Part shown: in pieces, positions 8,559-20,641 of the stretch
Layout of the letters: every line of letters begins with the position of its first letter
Position numbering within the stretch: the stretch's first letter is position 1
Source of the DNA: Nephromyces sp. MM_2019
Lineage: Eukaryota; Apicomplexa; Aconoidasida; Nephromycida
Direction of reading: 5' to 3'
NCBI GenBank assembly: GCA_015657535.1
Contig: JADHZB010001247.1
Location: forward strand, 1,196 to 23,713
DNA: 22,518 nucleotides
Notes under the pieces: generated by a model
What the model was told of the DNA's origin: nothing
Seen by the model: only the letters and a program-made list of their open reading frames with translations
Database searches by the model: none
Program-made: the position numbers and the translations under genes

Positions 8559-10190
8559 AAATAAAAGTTGGATCAATATTAAGTCATCTGAGTAATCCAT
8601 ATAGTGGATATATTATTTATTTTAAAGAATCTTGTTTGAATGATTTAGAGCTTTAATACTACAAGTTTTATTACATAAAGTTCTAATTGAAGTATTTATG
8701 TGTATGAAAACATATAGATTAGCTAAATTATTCAGCTTATTATCCCACGCTAATACAATGAGTTAAGATGGAAGAATATAGAACTATTAAAACAATTAAA
8801 AATTGAGCCTGAAGAGGGTAGTGAATAATGAACCAGAACTTGCATTGACTCTAATGACAATAAACTGTTATAAATTAAATAGCAAAATGTTTCTTAATAG
8901 GAAATCTTGATGCATACATATTCCCCAACAAGCCATAAATTGCTAAATGATTTATAGACTCATTTATAACTGGAAATTATCTGTATTACTCCATATATAA
9001 TTTCTGTTTACTAAACTATGAGCTAACTAGCATATTTATCACCTATGAGCTTAAGTTATTTTCCTGACCCAAAAACTTTCTCTATTGTCAATATAAATTA
9101 CAAACAATAAGATATAATTATCAGCACGATATTCCATAGTGTGTATACCTCAAAATCTATTAAGAATAATTGAAATTTTTATACAAAGTTTGGGTTTGTA
9201 GTTTTTGATCAAATCCATGTAGAGTTTATTGTTTATAGAATTTGTTTGATTTATAATGCGTGGTATAACTTTTTTAAAAAAAGAATAATAAATCATCAAT
9301 TCAATGTAAAGAGAAAATATCTTGTAACGTTTTGTTATAGTTTATAATTGATTAAGAATTTTTGACTAAATTTGATTTATAGCACATGAGATTGCAACAT
9401 AATTTTCCTATTATATTGATTTAAACATTATAATAGTTCGAAGTTAGATATTCCATTTGAATATTATTAAGGCTTTAATTATGTGTGTAATAAAAAAATA
9501 GATATAAAAATAGATAAAATTTTGAATATTCCGTATATGAAATTATCATGGTTACTTAAAGTTATCCTTTAACATACATAATATATCTACACTCTCATAA
9601 TTTCTTCTACCACATACATAAATGTACCTGCCATATATACACATAGTGTAGGTATATATAAGCAGAGGAGCTCTTAAGTAAAAATTGATATGTATATGTA
9701 TAACTTATATATAATCAATATATATATATATATATTGATTATTGATGTAATGACTACACATATATAAATTTTTGCACACTCCAACACACAGATCTATTAT
9801 ATACACATTTCTGACATGCTTCTATGATCTAGACACACTCTAGTGTATATTTAAGTTTGCACACACACCCTGATGTATAAATATGTATCATAGATGGTAC
9901 AAACAAATGTAGGTCAAACTCTTATTGCTAATGAATGCAAACATAAAAATAAAATAATGATAGATGTTGACCTATTAATAATGTGTATACCACATGATTT
10001 ATACCCATTATGAAATGCACAATTCTTAACAATATCGAGTGCACACACTAAGTCAAATATTGTATCTCAGTAAAATTTTAATAATGCGCGTAAATTTTAA
10101 TTTTAGATAAAATTCGCTATATAAGCACCACTTTTTTACCCCAAAGATTGAGATTACACCCACCATTCATTAACATGTGAGCAAAAGCGA
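8559..10190. other. AT-rich spacer, no gene seen
   Basis: From 8720 to about 9140 the sequence is free of CA/TG repeats and of more normal complexity. It includes a 22-codon plus-strand open segment at 8760-8828 that reads like protein but has no start or convincing splice site. The rest is AT-rich. I find no tRNA, snRNA or gene that I can support. Confidence 0.55.
9711..9742. repeat. 32-bp perfect AT palindrome
   Basis: ATAATCAA, then alternating TA, then TTGATTAT forms a 32-base perfect palindrome. The centre is a TA microsatellite, but the flanking ATAATCA/TGATTAT arms are not simple repeat, so the symmetry extends beyond the repeat itself. It can form a cruciform or hairpin. Confidence 0.8.
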
Positions 10191-12050
10191 CTAATTAAAA
10201 CATTTTTTTGACAAAATGTGTATACGAAAAGTGCACAATTGATAATATGTTTACATACTACATACATAATGTGAACAATACTCAAATTGAAAATAATGTA
10301 CACACATTGTTCACACAAAATTTGCACACATACATTAGACACATCCAATGTGCAGGCACAAAATAATAGTCACACACATACACATATGATAAACACATTC
10401 TCAATAAAGCTACCGAAATAAAAAAACAATAATTTAGAGTTTGATTAATGCTTAAACATTTTTCGCTACGAATTGAGATATTGATTAAAGTGTTGTGTGT
10501 TACAGTACATCTTTCAAACACAACGATCTAACACACATATATATATATATATATGTAACATATACATAGACTAATTTATGCATGACACTCTTGCTCATAC
10601 GATATATTTTGAATTAAAACTCAAAATAACTGTTAAGAACAACACACACAAAAGCACAAATACGTATACTGACATAAACCACACATACACACACAAAGCC
10701 ACACACACACATACACACAAACACACACAAACCCACCCACACACATACACACAAACACACACACACCCACCCACCATATGTTTACATAATCATAAACATG
10801 TACCTACCTATACATGCACACACATATGCAACTGTGTAATTTATTATATATCAACACACCCAATACGCACATATTAAATGATCAAATATGGTACCTTGTG
10901 CACACACAGAAATACAACACAATATTAAATAAGTGTCCGACACACATGCTCCACCCTATCTATACATACATACACTCAAGCATAGTGTTTATACCTACAA
11001 TCACACACTCCACCTAGTGTGCTAACACACACACACATAGTTAATAATACTCGTACTCAATCATACAAATAAATATTCACACACACAAAAACCAATTCTC
11101 GCACACATCCAAGCAAACATATATACTCACAATCCACACTCTGCGTATAATATATATATTTACACACATACACACAATACACACGCACTTACACATGCAT
11201 TCACATACGCTGAACAAATATTCACACACACCAACACAAAAAGCATTCACACACACAGAACCAACATACTCATTATAAAATCCTTCATATCCATATTTGC
11301 ACATATATTTATAAACACATATTTACATATTGTATTCGCACACAGTACATTTTACACATTTATTTACACAACCTTTACACAAACACACACACAACCCACA
11401 CATAAACACAATATATATTATACACCCTTACATCCCCCACACATTTTTTATAATAAAACTCCTGAATATTATACAACATTTATGTTCTGCCTTAAATATA
11501 TTAAAAAAACATCCAAAAAATAATTTAAAATGAAATTTAATTAAATACATTTCCCCTTTGAAACCATTTTGCAACACCCAACTCTCATCGTAAAGAAGAT
11601 ATATAAAATGTTTAATTTTTATACAAAAATTTATACATTTTTCAATTGGATGAATACACAAGCCTGATCATACATTTGTGAATACACACATACTCATCAC
11701 ATTTAGATCACTGTTTGATATTATAATGTCACCCACCTTACTAATAGATTTAAAATAAAACACATACATACTTATACACAATATCAATACAGATATACAC
11801 ACACTTCACCTATATAAAATTCATAAACATATTATATACAAACACATCATCTACATACACACATACACATCGTCTACACAAACCAACACACATGCAACTC
11901 AACTATACCCACCCATCGACACACACACATCATCTACACATATCACACCGAACATTCACAGCACCTACCATCCGCTCTCCTGTAACGAATTAAAAGTGTG
12001 TATGTATTTCAATTGTTAATAACTTCAATGTTCAGATTTAGATATCAGTG
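10191..12050. other. CA-rich spacer, no gene seen
   Basis: The plus strand is dominated by ACACAC, ATACAC and ACCCACCC runs (densest at 10640-10785, 11080-11430 and 11760-11960), with T-rich or AT-rich interruptions at 10430-10560 and 11430-11660. All open frames are Thr/His-rich on plus or Cys/Val-rich on minus and follow from repeat composition. I see no gene. Confidence 0.65.
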
Positions 12051-12388
12051 CATTGTGTCAACAAATTGATTTTTAATATAAATTTTAATTGATTTTATTT
12101 TGGACTTTTTATTTTCTTATTACACACTTTCCTACACTTTTTAAAATACCTCTATTGCAAACACATCAATCGACACACAGTACCTCCCAACTCAACCTGG
12201 TTGCCCTTCCACCCCCTACACACCCTCTACACATTGTACAAACTCCCTCCAAATTAACTTACTGGACAAAATCCTCTAAACCGAGTAAACAACTCTTTAG
12301 ACATCTCTTACATATACCACCCCTCCAGACCATCTTTACACACATCCACTCTCCTACGTACACACATACATTCCCCAGCATACATATA

Positions 12389-12530
12389 ACCAATCCCCTG
12401 CATATACATATCACCAACCCCCTGTATATAGGCATCACCAACCCCCTGTATATAGGCATCACCAACCCCCTGTATACAGACATCACCAAACCCCTGCACA
12501 CAAATCATCGACCCCTTGCATACACACATC
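12389..12530 (+). repeat. 24-bp tandem repeat upstream of the RING gene
   Basis: The core ACCAACCCCCTGTATATAGG recurs with an exact 24-base period at 12389, 12413, 12437, 12461 and 12485, with a degenerate copy near 12509. It lies 120 to 260 bases upstream of the RING gene's ATG, so it is in its promoter or 5' leader. The open frame through it (ITNPLYIG repeats) is explained by the period being a multiple of three. Confidence 0.9.
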
Positions 12531-12650
12531 CACTCCCCTACATACACATCACATCCTCTTCTCCCCTATACACCAAAATATATATAATTACACACACTAT
12601 TGTACATACCTACCCCTTACACACCCACCTTGCTTAACTCAATTTGAAAG

Positions 12651-15600
12651 ATGGCTTCACCCATCGATGAATCACCCCCAATATTAATAACAGAGAGTGA
12701 TTTGGATGAGGAGGTGTTTACACACACTGATGAAATTGAGGAGGCAGAGAAAATCGTAGTTAAGGTTAACAACAATAATACATGCACCACTTCCACCCAT
12801 TTTGACACACATCCTACTTCAGAAATTATCAACAAGTCAACTGTCACAACATTACCACACACACAATTTACTCATCCTGTACATATTAATACACCTAATA
12901 GGATTACTCCCCATAGTAACATATACAATAAAGCAACCAGCAGCAGACTTAATATAGACTATAACAACACCCACACACCCAATACAGTCAATAGCAATAC
13001 TCACACGCACACTAATAGCAACACCCACACTACTATTAATAGCGAAACACACACACACAATACACCCAATAGCAGTACACCCAGTGAAACATCCGTGAGT
13101 AACAACACATCTTTCTCAGAGGAAGAACAGAGCAGCCAACCTGAGCAAATCGATAACCAAGAGGGTGCACACCTGAACGAAGATGACTCAATAAGTAATC
13201 TACACACACCCAACCAACCTACCGTTGAAACAGTCTCTAATACAGCCAGCCCTACTCACGATGATCAAGAGCAAATTAATACATCTTCATTAGGAGAAAC
13301 ATCTCCTACACCCTCAAGACAAACACCAACAAATAATTCAAATTTTGAGTGTAATATTTGCTTAGACGATGTAACCGACCCTGTTGTTACCCTCTGTGGA
13401 CATTTGGTATGTTTATGTGTACATATGTAACACACACCTTTATTTCAGTGCCTATCATAAACTTTATTCAAGATTAGATATCTTTTTAATGTGTTTGTGT
13501 GTAAATTTTGTACTGTAGATGTATGTAAGGATCCTTTTTTTATGCTGTAAAGAGTTTATTTTCTTAATATTTTATATACTTTGATTTGTACAGGTTATTT
13601 TTTGTATTGTATATATGTAGATGTGTGTTTTGGCACTATACATATCTCTATAAAAATGTATGCATTTCATATAGCTCCAAATATGTATATTTATATCCAT
13701 ATATAAGTGTTTACAATGTATACACTAGATATAAAAATGAATCCAAGATTTGAATGGTGCTCTCACAAATCTAAATACAATTAATACCTTTTTTTAGCAT
13801 TCTTAATTTAGCTCTACACATCCCCATCATCCTTTCTATCTTACACACACCCTTAGACATACATCTCCTTTTCCAATTTCCACATATATGCATTCCCTGT
13901 CAATTTAAACACTTATACACATCCCTGTACACATCCCTACCACATCCATTTTCTACACATACACATGTGTACATACACCCTTCCTTCTCCCACCTCCTTC
14001 CCCCCCCCCACCTTCTACACACACACACACACACACTCATGTACTTTTTATTTCTTTGCACCTGTTTACCACACACAGTTTTGCTGGGACTGTCTTCTTA
14101 AATGTTTAGAAAGAGGTATAACCAAATGCCCTGTGTGTAAATCTAGTATTAGTGAAAGTAATATCATACCCCTCTATGGTAGAGGCCAAGACTCCTCAAC
14201 ACGCCGTGCTCGTACTATAGTTAAGAGGCCACCTGCCCAGAGGACTGAGTCAAGCCCTATCTACAGACCCGTAAGCTCACACATTTATTTATCTTTACAT
14301 TTTTATGTGTGTTTTTAACGTGTGAATTTTATTCTCAAATACTATATATATATAAATATATATAATCAACGCATACACACATGCGCGTTTTCACAAATAC
14401 ATGCACACACGCGCACAAACCCACATCCGCACGCACACCCACATCCGCACGCACACGCACACCCACACCCACATCCGCACGCACACCCACATCCGCACGC
14501 ACACCCGCATACACACACACCCACTCCCCATACACACCCGTACACACAAATAATTTCCTTTTGAGTTTCAAAGCGAACACATTAACTCACACACATTGGA
14601 AAGGGTGTTGCTGTTATAATTCAAAAATTTTGAGGGATAGATTTCTATCACCAAGCACAACACGCTTCCTAGACAAACTATTCTCTTTACACACATAATT
14701 AACAGCTAGACCTAATTATTGCCGATTATAATGACTTTCAAAAATATACTCCATGTTCTCAGCTTTACATTAGCTACTCTAACATGCTCCCTACTCATCA
14801 ATTGGTCCCACTCATATCACAATCAATTACACCTAAATTTCACACACCCAAATTTCACACACCCAAATTAAATACACCCAAAGCTAACACGCCCAAATCT
14901 AACCCACCCAAAGCTAACCCACCCAAAGCTAACACACCCAAAGCTAACACGCCCAAATCTAACACACCCAAATCTAACACACCCAAATCTAACACGCCCA
15001 AATCTAACACGCCCAAAGCTAACACACCCAAATCTAACACGCCCAAATCTAACACGCCCAAATCTAACACACCCAAAGCTAACACACCCAAAGCTAACAC
15101 ACCCAAAGCTAACACACCCAAATCTAACACGCCCAAATCTAACACGCCCAAATCTAACACGCCCAAAACTAACACGCCCAAAACTAACACACCCAAATCT
15201 AACACACCCAAAGCTAACACATCCAAATCTAACACGCCCAAATCAATACCCACCCCAAGACAAGCAATTACCTCAAAAGTACACACACCTAAGCCAGGAC
15301 CTCCACCAAAATCCTCCAACCAAAAAATAACACACACAGCCCGCCCTATTTCGCACACACCTACCACTTTTAAATCAATGCCTCAAAGAGCGTCACACTC
15401 TAAATCAAGGCGCTAACTTTTCTAATACACATACAAACCTCTCACTACACACCCACAACCAATTCACACACACAACCAATTCACACACACAACCAATTCA
15501 TACACATAACCAATTCACACACACAATCATTTCACACACACAATCAATTCACACACACAATCAATTCACAAACACAACCAATTCACACACAACCAATTCA

Positions 15601-16345
15601 CACACACAACCAATACACACACAACCAATGCTTAATTACACATAACATACATATACACGCATACAACCAATACATACATAAACCTAATGCTACATTGATA
15701 TTTACAAACAATACATCTACACTCCTGCTACTATATAGAAGATATATATAAATATTACTAATGGATAGACACACCAACGAATACATATATTTAACTCTCC
15801 AATACCGACACACACACATCAAGTACATATAACCTTACAACCAATATATACACACACTTTTCAGGCTAATATTATTAGTGGATGGACGTTTTCATTTGAA
15901 TTTTTTGGTTTGGGTTCTGCTCTAGACACTAACTCAGATATGATTGCAAATCGTACTTACCCCATCTACCACAGACTACAAGCTAGAGTAGGAGGTAACA
16001 GAAACACACACACATTAGATAAACACCTTTGTTGCACACACATACATTTAAAGACCTTTATTACATACGTAGATATACACACCTTGGCTATATATCTGCT
16101 GACACTCATATATATATATTGTCCCACACACATATACACACATACACATACACACATATATATAAATCTTCACATATATATAAATCTTCACATATATACA
16201 CACACACACAAATCTATACACAAAATATATATATATATATATATATACACTTTTAGATCGACAACCAGACGTCCAATTTCAACACATCCCCATATTATTT
16301 CTTGTGATTGGGCTAAGTATCGCCTTTTACCTTCTCACTACATAA
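12651..16345 (+). CDS. RNF5/RNF185-like membrane RING E3 ubiquitin ligase, four exons, 388 aa
   Basis: Exons at 12651-13406, 14079-14270, 15865-15994 and 16257-16345 join in frame (donors GTATGT, GTAAGC, GTAACA). Residues 1-230 are an acidic, Asn/Thr/Ser/His-rich tail far longer than in animal RNF5. The RING is C3HC4: C234, C237, C249, H251, C254, C257, C269, C272, with the first half in exon 1 and FCWDC in exon 2. The family-typical IPLYGRG and RPPAQR motifs follow. Exons 3 and 4 give an aromatic, Gly-containing segment and a C-terminal hydrophobic helix (about 370-386, IPILFLVIGLSIAFYLLTT) ending three codons before TAA. In this family the tail anchors the ligase in the ER membrane, RING facing the cytosol, where it ubiquitinates misfolded membrane proteins for degradation. 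The ATG at 12651 has an AAGATGG context. The 1594-base second intron carries an alternative-exon candidate. Confidence 0.88.
14419..14502 (+). repeat. 18-bp CpG-bearing tandem repeat in RING gene intron 2
   Basis: Four copies of ACCCACATCCGCACGCAC occur at 14419, 14437, 14467 and 14485, with a 12-base ACGCAC ACCCAC interruption between the second and third. It is notably CpG-rich for this window. Confidence 0.92.
14763..15416 (+). CDS. possible alternative 3' exon of the RING gene encoding a TPKxN repeat tail
   Basis: A TTCTCAG acceptor at 14756-14762 is followed by a phase-0 open frame of 217 codons ending in TAA at 15414-15416, matching the phase-0 donor of RING exon 2. It contains about 28 five-residue units (TPKAN/TPKSN), then a unique basic tail with PRQAITSKVHTPKPGPPPK and a terminal HSKSRR. 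Joining it to exon 2 would give a 533-residue RING protein lacking the membrane anchor. A weak phase-0 donor AAA|GTACAC at 15279 would alternatively let it be an internal exon that keeps the anchor. Against coding: a 15-bp repeat is automatically open, and the DNA is CA-rich. For it: unique flanks of about 15 and 56 codons stay open in the same frame. It could also be non-coding intron. Confidence 0.35.
   Translation, partial: LYISYSNMLPTHQLVPLISQSITPKFHTPKFHTPKLNTPKANTPKSNPPKANPPKANTPKANTPKSNTPKSNTPKSNTPKSNTPKANTPKSNTPKSNTPKSNTPKANTPKANTPKANTPKSNTPKSNTPKSNTPKTNTPKTNTPKSNTPKANTSKSNTPKSIPTPRQAITSKVHTPKPGPPPKSSNQKITHTARPISHTPTTFKSMPQRASHSKSRR
14829..15248 (+). repeat. 15-bp minisatellite, about 28 units
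   Basis: The unit is ACACCCAAATCTAAC with variants ACG for ACA and GCT, ACT or TTT for TCT. The 15-base period is unbroken from 14829 to 15248. Differences between units are mostly at two fixed positions: A/G in the first codon's third base, and the fourth codon. Both strands are stop-free in some frame, so length of open frame alone is not evidence of coding. Confidence 0.97.
15459..15630 (+). repeat. 17-bp tandem repeat in RING gene intron 2
   Basis: The unit CCAATTCACACACACAA repeats with a 17-base period from 15459, with TCAATT and TCATTT variants and shortened copies toward 15630. It follows the open TPKxN segment and precedes the exon 3 acceptor by about 235 bases. Confidence 0.92.
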
Positions 16346-17405
16346 AATTTTGGGTGTAATAAAAATAATTTTAGTTTATCAGATTGTGTGTACATAAATG
16401 CTGTGTGTGTGTGTGTGAAATTAATTTAATTTTTTTTTTTCTCTTGATTAACAAGTTCTCAATGAGATACATTGCTTTTTTCAACCTAACTTGATCTAAC
16501 TATACACATTGTGTATAAATATTTAAAATTACGTGTAAAGATAACACATTGTATTGATACATATATATTGTTGTACACACACATGATAAAGTGTAATTTA
16601 ATTTTATTTAGAATTTTAAAAATCCCTTGGCCTTATGTCTAAGAAAATTTGTTTATATATAATCTTCTGTTTTATTACCCTATTATTATACTTCTCACAC
16701 TATTATTATATTTAATACACACACACGTGTTACACTTTGACTACACATTGATTTTAAAAACAGAAATGGATTAATACACATCTTATTTTTATTTCTAAAT
16801 TATCATTTCGCACAATGTGTGGATATTTAATATATGGGTGTGTGTGTTTATGTATGTGTGTATACTGTGTATGTATTGCTAGTGTATTGTGCTTGAGTGA
16901 TGTATGTGTGTGTATGTGTACATAAGTATATAAGTTAATCATTTTAAAATACACTTTCAATGTATTGCAAAATCTACAAGACTATAATTTATAATTAAAA
17001 TCGTATTTACTAATCTTGTCTATGTGTGTGTTGAAAGATTTAAAAATGTGTGGATAGAATATTTAATTTACTAACAAATAAGGAAACACAAAACAGAAAA
17101 TATCAAATTTCACAATGTTAATAAAAATACATTAGTCCAATATATCAATTTATATATAGTAAAATAATGTAAAAAAAATTACATATACACACAAAATAAT
17201 TATAAATATCATCACACTACACACATATACACACAAGATAGAATATTGAGAAATTTTTAGTACAACTTTGATTTTAGTAAGAGCTTATGTAGGTTTTAAA
17301 TTACAATTGTGTGTTTGTATAGTATGTTTATATACTTATAAGATGTGTGTGTAAATGTAAATAACTATATGATGTATATATAGCATGAATATAATTGGAG
17401 TTTTT

Positions 17406-17468
17406 AATGTATGTAAATATATATATATATAATGTATGTAAATATATATATATATAATGTATGTAAAT
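17406..17468 (+). repeat. 25-bp tandem repeat
   Basis: AATGTATGTAAATATATATA plus ATATAT repeats at 17406, 17431 and, partially, 17456, with an exact 25-base period and identical copies. Confidence 0.92.
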
Positions 17469-17754
17469 GATGTATACATATCATATAGTGACTCTCATAC
17501 ACATATCTTTATATTAAATACCAGCACGTGTGTTAAAATTTTAAATATCAATATATATACATCATAAATGTGTATAAGTGTGTTTAAATATATGTGATAT
17601 GTATAAAATGCGTGTAAATCAACAAATTTCAACTTATATTACAATAAATTTATCGAATTTTTTTATGAAATTGGGCAATAAAATTTTTAATTTATAATTA
17701 CTTTGCATTACATAATTCATATATTAAAATAAAATTTACTGCAAATTGTTTATT

Positions 17755-17758
<4 letters not shown>

Positions 17759-17787
<29 letters not shown>
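17759..17787. repeat. (TA)n microsatellite
   Basis: A pure alternating TA tract of about 28 bases. A similar tract lies at 18536-18560. Confidence 0.95.
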
Positions 17788-17789
<2 letters not shown>

Positions 17790-18018
17790 GAATTATAAAT
17801 TCTATATTTATTTAAAACATGTGTTCTCTGTACAAGTAAAAATGTGTAAATATTTCATCGTATATATATTTGTTTAATTAATTGTTTACACACACAAGTT
17901 GTAGTATATATAAATTTGATGTGTAAAGTTGGATTATGTATACTGTGAAGATTGCTTTATATTATTGTAATGTGCAATTTATGCTATATATAAATCAGAT
18001 TTGTATATATATACATAC

Positions 18019-18334
18019 AAATCATTCATAAATCAAATATAAACCTTATGTAGAATTTATAAGCAAAATCATTTATACACACTATATCTAAATGACAAAT
18101 AAAATCATACTTACATTCTGTGTATAGATTACATACCAAATCATATATATATACTTTATATTATACACACAAAAGCATGTTTATAAGCTATATATAAAGT
18201 ACACAGAAAATCATATACACAGATAATTTACAAACAAAATCATGTACACATTATTAACACATAAAATCATGCATAAATTCAATATAGATCAAATACCAAA
18301 TCATGTATACATATATAAATTATACACAAAATAA
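18019..18334 (+). repeat. degenerate array of AAATCAT motifs
   Basis: AAATCAT or a one-base variant (AAAGCAT, AAATAAT) occurs at 18019, 18066, 18102, 18138, 18172, 18208, 18237, 18264, 18298 and 18328. Spacing is 27 to 47 bases, and the motif is often extended as ACAxAAAATCATGTATACA. It is either an old decayed tandem repeat or a cluster of binding sites. Confidence 0.6.
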
Positions 18335-19145
18335 TGTATAAATCAATCTTAAATTACACACAAATTTGAATAAAAATTCTCAAATTAAATTAATCAACAT
18401 AATTAACTAATAATCCAAACTCCACATTTGTAATCGATTTTGGACGTTTTTGAATTATAACTAATCATGAGTAGGTTAGTCAAAAATTTATTAATCTTTT
18501 AAATCAAATATAAACACAAAAATTCTTATTTAGTTATATATATATATATATATATATATATTTGGAATATCAGTGTGTATAATATACATGTACGTATGTG
18601 GTGTATATACATGTGCATACGAATGAAATTGTGTTTGTTTAGGGGTGGCTATATATATATATGTGTTTATGTATGTGTGTAGTATATACATGTGTATGTT
18701 TAGGTTTGTGTAAGTTTGTGTACGTGTTCGTGTGTGTGTGTGTAATGAATGGTATGTGAATTTGAAATATCAGCTTTTATGTGTTTGTATACATTCGTTT
18801 TTGGGAGGAATATATATACATTACTATTTTTGGACATATTACTGTGTGTTTATTAGCTTATAAATCAAACTTACGATTTATTCTCATGTATATAAAAACA
18901 CAAACACTCACACATTAGCACATAAAAACACACAAAGCAAACATATGAATGCTGTAACTACGAAAATAAATGTGTTAATTTAATTTTTAAATTTATTTTA
19001 TCAGATTAATGGGTCTGTGATTCCTTATATATAAAATGAGTAAAACTATTTGATTTCAATTTCTACAAATTTTATATGTAAGTTATACATTTTCAATAAT
19101 TTCATATAAATACATACACACGATTTGAGTAAATTCATAACATTA

Positions 19146-19234
19146 CACACACACACACATATATACACATACACACGCACACACACACACACACATACAC
19201 ACACATACAAACACACATATACACACACACACAC
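19146..19234. repeat. imperfect (CA)n tract
   Basis: CA dinucleotide runs broken by ATATAC and GCAC steps. The Cys/Val open frame on the minus strand across it is an artefact of the repeat. Confidence 0.9.
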
Positions 19235-20248
19235 AAGTTTAGTCAATTAAATATATACATAAATTAATCCCAAACATTCGAGCAAGTTTTCTAGTTAACG
19301 TATAACTATATGAATTCCAATTTTCTACACGCTCAATAAAAAATTGCTATAAGTAAAATATTTACACACAATACATACACACACAAACACATGTCTAATT
19401 TTATTTTTATCACATGCACAATTATATTAATCATATACATTACACCTACAAACTAGTTATATATATATATTATGTATATATAAAATACGTATAAATATAT
19501 ACTCCACACACACTTACTCTATACATACTTGAACTCACACTTGATATACTCATTAACACACACATTAACACTTTCTACACATATAGTGCAACACATCATA
19601 CAATATATAAATTCACACGTCTACACACTCACACACTGTATATACACAGCCTAACACACAGCATACACACACATACATACACACTCACACACATATATTT
19701 AGAACATATAATACACTATATATATATATGGTAAATATATATATATATATATATGAATATCAAATAATATTTGAAATAAAATGAATTAAATTTTGTTATG
19801 ACATTTATTAGAAATTTAATTATTAGAAATTTAGTAATATCTAGAAAATATTAACTTTTGAATATTTCAGATATAAAATTATTTCACACATCTCTGTTAA
19901 AATTACAAATTTTTATATTTCACACCAACTACACAATACACATTACACATAAACAACATCTATTACACACACACACCCTATATTTTACACACCTTATATA
20001 TATCCAAACACAATACATTCCCGAACATTATACCCACACACACACACAGAGTCATACACACGAGCTGTAAAGATACAATTTTACACTCACAATCATACAC
20101 ACACAGATCCATACACACAGGTGTAAACACACATACAAATAAACACAGCTGTACATACACGTACAGCCCTACACACACAACACTCATAGCCCCATATGTT
20201 CAACCCTACGCACTACTAAACACACTCATCAACACCTTCGCATACACA

Positions 20249-20368
20249 CAACTATACACACAACTACACAAACAATTATACACACAACTACACACACAAT
20301 TATACATACAACTACACAAACAATTATACACACAACTACACACACAATTATACTCATAACTATACACA
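20249..20368 (+). repeat. 24-bp tandem repeat
   Basis: The unit CAATTATACACACAACTACA plus CAAA or CACA recurs with an exact 24-base period, with CAATTATA at 20273, 20297, 20321 and 20345. Alternate units are more alike, suggesting a 48-base higher-order unit. Confidence 0.9.
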
Positions 20369-20641
20369 CTCAGCAACACCTCCAAATATACATATACACC
20401 TCTTTATATGATTATTTACACACCCCCACACTCATACCGTCAAACACTCACTCACACCCCCATACACTCAAATAAACACAAACTCAAACTCCCGAACACT
20501 CACACACCCACACACCCACACACTCACACATTCATACACACACCCACAAACTCACACACTCATAAACACACCCACACACTTACACACTATACCCTCCTTC
20601 TAACAATACATATATACACATTTATATATCATTCATTTCAG

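Larger units (their letters stand above)
16346..20248. other. AT-rich spacer with microsatellites; no supportable gene
   Basis: After the RING gene's TAA the sequence is very AT-rich with scattered CA/TG tracts. Small islands have exon-like signals but no consistent chain: 16611-16660 after a TTATTTAG, 17261-17288 between TTTTTAG and GTAGGT, and 18857-18887 between TTATTAG and GTATAT. They may be noise, or small exons of the transcript that leads to 20642. I see no RNA gene. Confidence 0.5.

Noticed and set aside
11549..11588. Minus-strand ATG piece reading MRVGCCKMVSKGK before a GTATTT donor
   Set aside because: Only 13 codons, a mediocre donor and no downstream exon found on that strand; too little to call.
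12089..12637. 182-codon plus-strand open frame with a hydrophobic start and ITNPLYIG repeats
   Set aside because: Openness is explained by a 24-bp repeat and CA-rich DNA, it ends 14 bases before the RING gene's ATG, and the sequence has no family resemblance. Most likely promoter or 5' leader.
14855..15367. 170-codon minus-strand frame of LGVLDLGVLA repeats
   Set aside because: It is the mirror of the 15-bp minisatellite; any repeat without stops in one phase gives this.
19004..19033. Acceptor-like TTTTATCAG followed by INGSVIPYI and a stop
   Set aside because: Nine codons with no matching upstream exon; probably chance in AT-rich DNA.
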